A stretch of DNA of 18,057 nucleotides from the NCBI GenBank assembly GCA_964354145.1, contig CAYGXX010000011.1, positions 1 through 18,057 on the forward strand, given 5' to 3'. The number at the start of each line of letters is the position of its first letter. Positions within the stretch are counted from its first letter, which is position 1. The translations under genes and the position numbers were made by a program. Of the stretch, positions 5,987 to 11,229 are shown piece by piece. The notes below the pieces were generated by a model that had not been told where the DNA came from, searched no databases, and was given only the letters and a program-made list of their open reading frames with translations. The DNA is from UBA10110 sp964354145. GTDB taxonomy: Bacteria > Patescibacteriota > Kazan-3B-28 > UBA10110.

Positions 5987-6304
5987 TTGGCCACCCTAGT
6001 GAACCTTAAATGCGGACACCGTAAGTGTCATCAAAACCTAACTCTGATACAGGTATTCTCAGATGGAGACAAGGAATTTATTTGTTCAGCGGGGCATCGA
6101 ACAATCTATTCGTCCAGGTATCTCAATCGGTTTGATTTTGAGCCCAGAATACCCTCTATAAATCTAAAAAAGTCCGATTGTAATAAGTGTCCATCCTGTA
6201 AACAAGAGGCTTTGCCACGCGCCGAAGGATGGTATTGCAGTAATTGCGATACCTACTTTGATAGTCACTGGCGACCCTTGACAGGATCGAGCGGGGCTAG
6301 ATGA
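5987..6304 (+). CDS. Small zinc-ribbon protein of unknown function
   Basis: I do not recognise this 105-residue protein. It is rich in metal-ligand residues: C9, H11 and C14 (CGHRKC); C33 and H37 (CSAGH); C66, C69 and C72 (CNKCPSC); and C83 and C86 (CSNC). The last two groups look like a classic zinc ribbon, CPSC-x10-CSNC; the first two suggest a second site. There is no signal peptide or membrane segment. The start is TTG at 5987, chosen because a strong Shine-Dalgarno GGGAGG (5972-5977) lies nine bases before it and no ATG fits. This SD-led TTG start contrasts with the leaderless starts of neighbouring housekeeping genes. It is a single-gene unit: diverging from the small RNA promoter and closed by a strong terminator. 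A role in nucleic-acid or ribosome binding is possible from the fold type only. Confidence 0.75.
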   Translation: MATLVNLKCGHRKCHQNLTLIQVFSDGDKEFICSAGHRTIYSSRYLNRFDFEPRIPSINLKKSDCNKCPSCKQEALPRAEGWYCSNCDTYFDSHWRPLTGSSGAR

Positions 6305-6315
6305 CACTGGCTAAC

Positions 6316-6350
6316 AGGCGACCTCCTTTTGGAGAGTCGCCTTTCTTTTC
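6316..6350 (+). terminator. Strong intrinsic terminator
   Basis: AGGCGAC then CTCC pair with GGAG and GTCGCCT around a TTTT loop, with one bulged A, followed by TTTCTTTTC. It closes the zinc-ribbon gene and lies just before the lepA -10 box. Confidence 0.92.
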
Positions 6351-6353
6351 TAG

Positions 6354-6359
6354 TACAAT
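6354..6359 (+). promoter_or_regulatory. -10 box, leaderless lepA promoter
   Basis: TACAAT followed by six bases (AAAACT) and the lepA ATG at 6366, the same spacing as for tilS and the 15130 gene. It sits directly behind the terminator at 6316-6350, so lepA needs its own promoter. No Shine-Dalgarno site and no convincing -35 are present. Confidence 0.6.
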
Positions 6360-6365
6360 AAAACT

Positions 6366-8144
6366 ATGGTTCAACAAGATAAAATCAGAAACTTTTGTAT
6401 CATTGCCCATATCGATCATGGCAAATCTACCCTGGCGGATCGGTTTTTGGAGATCACAGGGACGATAGAGAAAAGGAAGATGAAAGAGCAGCTTTTAGAC
6501 ACGATGGATTTGGAGCGGGAACGAGGGATTACCATCAAACTTCAGCCGGTACGCATGACTTATAAAGGCTACATGCTTAATCTAATTGATACTCCGGGGC
6601 ATGTAGATTTTAGCTATGAGGTCTCGCGCTCACTAGCTGCTGTTGAGGGAGCGATTTTGTTGGTAGATGCCAGCCAGGGGGTGGAAGCCCAGACTCTAGC
6701 CAATTTGCATTTGGCGCAGGAATTGAACCTGACCATCATCCCCGCGGTGAATAAAATTGATTTGCCGGGCGCTAATATTGAACAATCCAAAAAAGAGTTA
6801 GCTCATATTTTAAATATTGATGAAGCAAAGGTGCTAGGGGTATCCGGGAAAACCGGCGCCAACGTGGAAGAGTTATTAGATCAGGTGGTAGCGGAGATTA
6901 AGGCCCCTACCGGAAGGATATCCGCTCCCTTGCGGGCGTTGGTATTTGATTCCGCGTTTGATAAATATAAGGGCGTGATTGCTTATGTGCGAATTGTGGA
7001 TGGGAGCATCCGAGCCGAAGAAAAAATCAAACTCCTGGCTTCCGGAGCCATTTCGGAAGTATTGGAAGTAGGCACCTTTGCGCCGGAGCTGCATCGTGCA
7101 GATATTTTGAGTACCGGAGAAATCGGGTACATTGCCACCGGTTTACGCGAAGCGAGTAAAGTACGGGTAGGTGACACTATAACTTCGACAACGTCCGAAA
7201 ATGTAGTAGCGTTGCCGGGTTATAAAAAAGTTACTTCATTCGTCTATGCAGGGATTTTCACAACTAATAATGTTGATTATCCTAAATTGCGAGACGCTTT
7301 AGGTAAATTGAGTTTGAGTGATGCTTCACTGATTTATGAACCGCAAAACTCGCCGGCGTTAGGTTTCGGTTTTCGGTGCGGATTTCTGGGGCTACTCCAT
7401 CTAGATATTGTGCAAGAACGATTAGAGCGAGAATTTGGGCTGCAGCTAGTTGCCACTACCCCCAGTGTGAATTATGAATTGACTTTAGTGAATGGAAAGA
7501 AGCGAATTATTAATAATCCTACCGAACTGCCGGATCCCAACCAATTTAAGGCTGTTGCTGAACCCTGGATTGGATTAGAGGTTTTTACTCCCAGTAAATT
7601 TATGGGTGGAATCATTCAACTATTACAGGATCGGCGGGGCGCACAAAAGGATATTAAGCATTTTGATGGTGAAAAAGCGATGTTGGTTTATGAAATTCCC
7701 CTGGGAAGCATCGTGATGGATTTTTATGATGCCCTGAAAAGCGTTTCCTCTGGCTATGCCTCGATGAATTATGAATTCCTGGGTTTTCGCGAGGCGGATC
7801 TGGTGCGTCTGGATATTTTGGTGGGAGGGAAGCTAGTGGATGTGTTATCGGTGATCGTGCATCGGTCGTTGGCAGCTACAACGAGTAAAAGATTGGTAGA
7901 GAAATTGAAGAAACTGATTCCGCGCCAGAATTTTGAAGTAACCTTGCAGGCGGCGATTGGCAGTAAAATTATTGCCCGGGAGGATATTCCACCGCTCCGC
8001 AAAGATGTGCTGGCCAAATTATATGGGGGAGACAGAACCCGCAAGGATAAGCTCTTAGAAAAGCAAAAAGCTGGCAAAAAGCGGATGAAAAAAGTTGGCC
8101 AGGTGGAGATCCCTCAGGAAGCCTTTCTGAAATTACTTTCTTGA
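6366..8144 (+). CDS. lepA: Elongation factor 4 (LepA)
   Basis: A translational GTPase that binds the ribosome, back-translocates or remodels stalled complexes and aids 30S biogenesis. The 592 residues are full length. G motifs are intact: G1 AHIDHGKST (14-22), G2 in RERGITIK (51-58), G3 DTPGH (75-79), G4 NKID (129-132) and G5 SGKTGANV. The LepA-specific C-terminal domain is recognisable from YGGDRTRKDKLLEKQKAG followed by KKRMKK, which separates it from EF-G and BipA. Position 6366 is the start because a TACAAT box lies six bases before it and the N-terminus aligns naturally with the family. It is transcribed alone between the terminator at 6316-6350 and the repeat at 8172-8224. Confidence 0.97.
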   Translation: MVQQDKIRNFCIIAHIDHGKSTLADRFLEITGTIEKRKMKEQLLDTMDLERERGITIKLQPVRMTYKGYMLNLIDTPGHVDFSYEVSRSLAAVEGAILLVDASQGVEAQTLANLHLAQELNLTIIPAVNKIDLPGANIEQSKKELAHILNIDEAKVLGVSGKTGANVEELLDQVVAEIKAPTGRISAPLRALVFDSAFDKYKGVIAYVRIVDGSIRAEEKIKLLASGAISEVLEVGTFAPELHRADILSTGEIGYIATGLREASKVRVGDTITSTTSENVVALPGYKKVTSFVYAGIFTTNNVDYPKLRDALGKLSLSDASLIYEPQNSPALGFGFRCGFLGLLHLDIVQERLEREFGLQLVATTPSVNYELTLVNGKKRIINNPTELPDPNQFKAVAEPWIGLEVFTPSKFMGGIIQLLQDRRGAQKDIKHFDGEKAMLVYEIPLGSIVMDFYDALKSVSSGYASMNYEFLGFREADLVRLDILVGGKLVDVLSVIVHRSLAATTSKRLVEKLKKLIPRQNFEVTLQAAIGSKIIAREDIPPLRKDVLAKLYGGDRTRKDKLLEKQKAGKKRMKKVGQVEIPQEAFLKLLS

Positions 8145-8171
8145 CAGTTAATAATAGTAAAGTAATGAAAT

Positions 8172-8224
8172 CCTCCGTCTCGTCCGGCGTAGCTGATGCG
8201 TAGACGGAAGCTCATGAGCGAAGG
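8172..8224 (-). repeat. Dispersed palindromic repeat, copy B
   Basis: Its reverse complement carries the same blocks, in order, as 1022-1077: CCTTCGCTC, GAGCTTCCG, AGCTA, GGAC and AGACGGAGG. CCGTCT (8175-8180) can also pair with AGACGG (8202-8207). It lies directly after lepA and before the promoter at 8254, in the opposite orientation to copy A. Confidence 0.65.
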
Positions 8225-8253
8225 GCGGATGAAACTCCTTAGTTAGAATTTTA

Positions 8254-8282
8254 TTGACTAGAAGCCAGTATTTCTCTATAAT
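8254..8282 (+). promoter_or_regulatory. Sigma-70-type promoter TTGACT-17-TATAAT
   Basis: -35 TTGACT (8254-8259), 17-bp spacer, -10 TATAAT (8277-8282). The predicted start near 8289 gives a leader of about 52 bases to the ATG at 8341, which has a good Shine-Dalgarno site. Confidence 0.85.
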
Positions 8283-8340
8283 TGCAGGTAACTGGCTGTC
8301 TTTTGATAAACCAGAATCTTTCACAAGGAGGCGTCGATTG

Positions 8341-8739
8341 ATGCCTAGCTCATTGTTAATAGAAGGGCTTGTACTGATCACCCTGGTTATCTTGTTCGTG
8401 CTGGCTGGCATCCTAGGTGTCATCGATAGGGGCCGGGCAGCTGACAGAGGATTTTCTTTGCTGACTGCCGGGGGTTTCCTGGTAGTACTAGCGTGGGTTT
8501 TACTCGCGCTAAATTGGCACCAGGGCTGGGGGGAGTATTACCTCCGTTATGGCTATCTGGGAGCACTCCCGGTGTTTGTCCTGTTTGGTCATTGTCTCTG
8601 GGAGCCAGTCTTCTGGGATTGGTATACCCTTTTCTTTGGTCTGGCAGCAGTGATCGTCCTTGCCCTTATCGGTTTTTTGTTCTGGCCCTTCTGGGTCTTA
8701 GGGTTTGTGGTCAGCTTGTGGTGTGGGGGCTCAGACTGA
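8341..8739 (+). CDS. Small integral membrane protein, unknown function
   Basis: A 132-residue protein that I do not recognise. It consists almost entirely of hydrophobic helices: about residues 5-26, then after a charged loop (DRGRAADRG) about 37-55, then about 69-84, and 90-127 containing one or two more. It is rich in Trp and Leu (for example FWDWY, FWPFW and SLWCGG). The start is ATG at 8341 because AAGGAGG (8325-8331) lies nine bases before it. An upstream in-frame TTG at 8254 would give 161 residues, but that TTG is the promoter's -35 hexamer. Promoter, leader and strong SD are all canonical, unlike the leaderless housekeeping genes around it. No terminator separates it from the CIRCE site 21 bases downstream. 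Confidence 0.7.
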   Translation: MPSSLLIEGLVLITLVILFVLAGILGVIDRGRAADRGFSLLTAGGFLVVLAWVLLALNWHQGWGEYYLRYGYLGALPVFVLFGHCLWEPVFWDWYTLFFGLAAVIVLALIGFLFWPFWVLGFVVSLWCGGSD

Positions 8740-8760
8740 GCACCAAGCCAGACCTGTCCT

Positions 8761-8787
8761 TTAGCACTCGCTTGACACGAGTGCTAA
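8761..8787 (+). promoter_or_regulatory. CIRCE operator (HrcA binding site)
   Basis: TTAGCACTC, nine bases, GAGTGCTAA: a perfect match to the CIRCE consensus inverted repeat bound by the HrcA repressor. The spacer contains TTGACA (8772-8777), so bound HrcA would cover the -35 of the hrcA promoter. Confidence 0.97.
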
Positions 8788-8799
8788 TTTGTATATATT
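8772..8799 (+). promoter_or_regulatory. hrcA promoter embedded in CIRCE
   Basis: -35 TTGACA (8772-8777), 16-bp spacer, -10 TATATT (8794-8799). Seven bases separate the -10 from the ATG at 8807, so the mRNA would be leaderless or nearly so. Confidence 0.75.
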
Positions 8800-8806
8800 G
8801 GGATTT

Positions 8807-9511
8807 ATGGATGGGAATACCCGTAAACAAGATGTCTTAAAAACCCTCGTGGAAACTTTTGTCCACACGGGTCAGCCGGTGGGGTCGCTGCAGGTAGTAG
8901 AGCAGTTGCCGTACGAGATAAGCTCGGCGACAGTTAGGAACGATATGGCAGAACTCACTGAGCTGGGATTGTTGGCTCAGCCCCACACTTCCGCTGGGCG
9001 GATTCCGACTGATCTGGGCTATAAAACCTATGTCAAAGTTATTACGGGGGAACGGAGAGAGCTTTCTAAACGGCAGCAAGAAGTATTGACAAAGCATTTT
9101 GAAAAATTACGTAGCTTGCAAGAAAAATATCAAACGGCGGCTAAGTTGTTAGCTGAAATGTCTGGCAGTATTGGGATGCTGATGGACGATGCCCAAAATG
9201 TTTATTTGTCTGGATTCAGCAATATCGCTAAAATGCCAGAGTTCGGCGACCAGGAATTTGGCATTAAATTAATGGAGGCCTTGGAGCAACCCAAAGAATT
9301 GATGGAAACTGCCAGCCAGGATATTACTTCGGAAGATGTGAAGGTGTTAATTGGCAAGGACAATCCTCAAATGAATAAAGCGACTATTGTGATCACAAAT
9401 TTTGGTCCGCAAGGGAAAAGAGTGATCAGTATCATCGGTCCGACCCGGATGGATTACAACAAAGCCCTTCCTTTAGTCGATTATATGAAAAAACTATTAA
9501 ACGACCTATAG
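8807..9511 (+). CDS. hrcA: Heat-inducible transcription repressor HrcA
   Basis: HrcA represses chaperone operons by binding CIRCE; GroEL or unfolded-protein load governs its activity. The N-terminal winged helix (about 1-72) holds the conserved segments ISSATVRNDMAELTELGLL and QPHTSAGRIPTDLGY. The C-terminus ends in the family motif IGPTRMDYNKALPLVDYM. At 234 residues it is about 100 shorter than the classical form, and the middle (inserted dimerisation/GAF-like) part appears reduced, as is seen in other very small genomes. I chose ATG 8807: the longer reading from TTG 8789 would start inside the -10 region of its own promoter. The CIRCE upstream shows autoregulation. It leads a cluster with grpE, dnaK and dnaJ on the same strand. 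Confidence 0.93.
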   Translation: MDGNTRKQDVLKTLVETFVHTGQPVGSLQVVEQLPYEISSATVRNDMAELTELGLLAQPHTSAGRIPTDLGYKTYVKVITGERRELSKRQQEVLTKHFEKLRSLQEKYQTAAKLLAEMSGSIGMLMDDAQNVYLSGFSNIAKMPEFGDQEFGIKLMEALEQPKELMETASQDITSEDVKVLIGKDNPQMNKATIVITNFGPQGKRVISIIGPTRMDYNKALPLVDYMKKLLNDL

Positions 9512-9519
9512 TTTCAGAG

Positions 9520-9593
9520 TGTCATTCCGAGCTTGTCGAGGAATCTAGTGGAGGAGATCCTTCGACTCCACTCCCGTTCCGCTCAGGATGACA
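9520..9593. repeat. Imperfect palindromic repeat hrcA-grpE
   Basis: TGTCATTCCGAGC (9520-9532) faces GCTCAGGATGACA (9581-9593) with two mismatches, and GTCGAGGAATCT faces AGATCCTTCGAC. It is the long form of the CCTGAGC-TGTCGAAGGA repeat seen at 10138 and 11079. It may act as an RNA processing or stabilising hairpin between hrcA and grpE. Confidence 0.7.
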
Positions 9594-9613
9594 ACAAAGA
9601 AAGGAAATGATTT

Positions 9614-10123
9614 ATGCCCAAAAAACAAGACAATCAGTCTAAAGATCAGGGGGACCAACGGCTCAACGCCGTTGAGCCGTTGAAAAATCAGCCGGAAATT
9701 AAACCGGAAGTAAATTGGGAAGATGTGGCCAAAAGAGCATTGGCCGATCTGGATAATTATAAAAAACAACAGGAAAAATTGCGAGGAGAATTGACTCAAT
9801 TTATGAATATGGTTTTACTTATTCGGTTTTTAGAGGTGTATAACGACCTAGTCCGTATTGCTGAAGCGGCTGGGGGTGCTCCAAACGGGATCGCACAGGG
9901 GCTAGAAAATGTCTTGAAAAAGTTTAACGAAGTATTTCGCTCTGAAGGGTTGGAAGAAATCACCGTGAAGCCAGGGGATAAGTTTAACCCAGAAACAATG
10001 GAAGCCATTTCCCACGAAGATCACGCTGAATTTAAAGACGACACTGTGATCGAGCAGTTTGAAGCCGGACTCAAGTACAAGAATCAAATTATCAAACCCG
10101 CTAAAGTTCGAGTCGGCAAATAA
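9614..10123 (+). CDS. grpE: Nucleotide exchange factor GrpE
   Basis: GrpE is a dimer that opens the DnaK nucleotide site to release ADP. The 169-residue protein shows a polar, disordered N-terminus (1-33), a long coiled-coil helix (about 34-62, with LADLDNYKKQQEK), a helical bundle region and the C-terminal beta domain with GDKFNPETMEAISHEDH, the GrpE signature. AAGGAA lies eight bases before the ATG at 9614. An oddity is a perfect 27-base palindrome (9656-9682) inside the N-terminal tail, encoding residues around QRLNAVEPLK. The gene follows hrcA after a palindromic repeat and precedes a kinase-fold gene rather than dnaK directly. Confidence 0.95.
   Translation: MPKKQDNQSKDQGDQRLNAVEPLKNQPEIKPEVNWEDVAKRALADLDNYKKQQEKLRGELTQFMNMVLLIRFLEVYNDLVRIAEAAGGAPNGIAQGLENVLKKFNEVFRSEGLEEITVKPGDKFNPETMEAISHEDHAEFKDDTVIEQFEAGLKYKNQIIKPAKVRVGK
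9656..9682. repeat. Perfect 27-base palindrome inside grpE
   Basis: CAACGGCTCAACG (9656-9668), one central C, and CGTTGAGCCGTTG (9670-9682). The 13-bp arms are perfect. It lies in frame in the unstructured N-terminal tail of GrpE, where an in-frame insertion would be tolerated. Confidence 0.9.
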
Positions 10124-10137
10124 GATTTGCCAACGAG

Positions 10138-10161
10138 AATCCTGAGCTTGTCGAAGGATCT
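10138..10161 (+). repeat. CCTGAGC-TGTCGAAGGA repeat, left copy
   Basis: AATCCTGAGCTTGTCGAAGG followed by ATCT. The reverse complement of 11079-11098 matches it at 19 of 20 positions. The two copies flank the gene at 10192-11070 in opposite orientations. Confidence 0.8.
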
Positions 10162-10191
10162 GATTAATAAAGTAAACATAAGAGTAGGAAA

Positions 10192-11070
10192 ATGAGCAAA
10201 ATCAACGAAATTACAGAGAAGTTAGGGATAAAAATTTTAAAGCGCTTGCGAGGAGCGGAAGTTTTATCCGTAGATGATTCACAGAATATAAACGAAGGCA
10301 ATGTATTTTTGGTGGAAAAAGATGGGCAGAAAATGGTGCTAAAAACCGGCAATTTTAATAAAAATGAGGTAGCGGATAATCAGAGATTGGCTGGTCTAGG
10401 TGTTCGGACGCATAAAATTTTAGATAGTAAGCCGGACCAATATATTTTGTATGAGTATTTAGACGCACCATTATTAGCCCAGAAGGATTTTTGGAGCGAC
10501 GAAAACATCAAAAGAGTAATCGTGCTCCATCAACAAGTTCGGGACGGATTAGCGAATCAGCAGCCAACCGACGCTGATATCAAAAAAGCTAAAGAGTGGT
10601 TAGTGGAACGTATTAACACTAAATGGTTACCTGTATTGGTACCGAGTGTATTGTCTGAAGAGTTAGCGGACAGAATCAAAAAGTTTTATCAGGAACGCGA
10701 AGATATCTGGACAAAATTTGCTTTGATTTATCGAGACAATAACGCAGAACACTATGTTGACTTAGATGATCAGTTAGCCGTGCTAGACATAGATCTAACT
10801 TTTCGCCCGAAAGAATATATGAATATGCGCTATCTCTCATGGGTCTTATTGAAAGCACCCAAAGAACAGATTGGTGATCCAGTGGTTTGGGCACAAAAGT
10901 GGGCAGAGTATCTAAATATTGGACCAGAGCACTATGCGACTTGGTTGCTAAGTTTAGTAGGAACATTATGGGATATCCATGGTAATGAAAAAACCAAAGG
11001 GGAACACACCGATAAAACAGAAAATGTTAAAAAAGTATTGGGATGGGTAATGGGTAAATTGGGGGTATAA
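10192..11070 (+). CDS. Divergent kinase-fold phosphotransferase (APH-like)
   Basis: A 292-residue soluble protein with the outline of the aminoglycoside/choline phosphotransferase-type kinase fold. Visible: an N-lobe with NVFLVEKDGQKMVLKTG (candidate ATP lysine K51), a helix Glu (E59), a hinge region QYILYEYLDAPLL, a catalytic-loop-like IYRDNNAEH (D182) and a metal-binding-like LDID (D199 to D201). The usual HxD is YRD, and the Asn that normally follows the catalytic Asp by five residues is His187, so activity and substrate are uncertain. It lies between grpE and dnaK, an unusual place, and is flanked by inverted copies of a 20-base repeat (10138 and 11079). The A/T-rich codons and Asp/Lys-rich sequence differ a little from its neighbours. 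A weak AGTAGGA precedes the ATG. The fold call is by eye and moderately sure; I infer no substrate. Confidence 0.55.
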   Translation: MSKINEITEKLGIKILKRLRGAEVLSVDDSQNINEGNVFLVEKDGQKMVLKTGNFNKNEVADNQRLAGLGVRTHKILDSKPDQYILYEYLDAPLLAQKDFWSDENIKRVIVLHQQVRDGLANQQPTDADIKKAKEWLVERINTKWLPVLVPSVLSEELADRIKKFYQEREDIWTKFALIYRDNNAEHYVDLDDQLAVLDIDLTFRPKEYMNMRYLSWVLLKAPKEQIGDPVVWAQKWAEYLNIGPEHYATWLLSLVGTLWDIHGNEKTKGEHTDKTENVKKVLGWVMGKLGV

Positions 11071-11078
11071 CAAAGTAG

Positions 11079-11098
11079 TCCTTCGACAGGCTCAGGAT
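11079..11098 (-). repeat. CCTGAGC-TGTCGAAGGA repeat, right copy
   Basis: TCCTTCGACAGGCTCAGGAT, the inverse of the copy at 10138-10161 with one difference. It lies nine bases after the kinase-fold gene. Confidence 0.8.
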
Positions 11099-11126
11099 AA
11101 ATTAACAAGTTAATTTAGAGGTAAAT

Positions 11127-11192
11127 ATGAATCCCGTTAAAGATAAAAGCGATGTTCATGTCAATAACGGGGATAAAGTAGAAATAAATTGA
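11127..11192 (+). CDS. Possible 21-residue peptide upstream of dnaK
   Basis: An ATG with GAGG five bases upstream opens a 21-codon frame ending in TGA, rich in Asp, Asn, Lys and Val (from MNPVKDKSDV to VEIN). It has no membrane or signal character. It ends 35 bases before the dnaK start. Codons 2-6 contain one arm (11131-11144) of the 14-bp inverted repeat that covers the dnaK start, so ribosomes here could influence dnaK. It may equally be chance or the remnant of a longer gene. Confidence 0.35.
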   Translation: MNPVKDKSDVHVNNGDKVEIN

Positions 11193-11229
11193 AACAACGA
11201 TAGATATACTAACTAATCTTTAACGGGAT
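11131..11229 (+). promoter_or_regulatory. Competing pairings over the dnaK start
   Basis: ATCCCGTTAAAGAT (11131-11144) is perfectly complementary to 11216-11229, which includes the first two bases of the dnaK ATG. The same left arm can instead pair with TAACGGGGAT (11165-11174), with one bulged G. The two pairings exclude each other. Function is inferred only. Confidence 0.45.
11205..11210 (+). promoter_or_regulatory. Possible dnaK -10 box
   Basis: TATACT would place the start near 11217, giving a leader of about 11 bases with no Shine-Dalgarno site. No -35 hexamer is seen at 16-18 bp and no CIRCE is present here. Confidence 0.35.

Noticed and set aside
8254..8340. Longer N-terminus of the small membrane protein from TTG 8254
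   Set aside because: That TTG is the -35 hexamer of a consensus promoter; ATG 8341 has a strong SD.
8789..8806. hrcA start at TTG 8789
   Set aside because: It overlaps the -10 box and would precede the transcript start; ATG 8807 fits the family N-terminus.
8493..8840. Open frame of 115 codons overlapping the membrane protein and hrcA start
   Set aside because: It is an out-of-frame shadow crossing the promoter and CIRCE, with no family resemblance.
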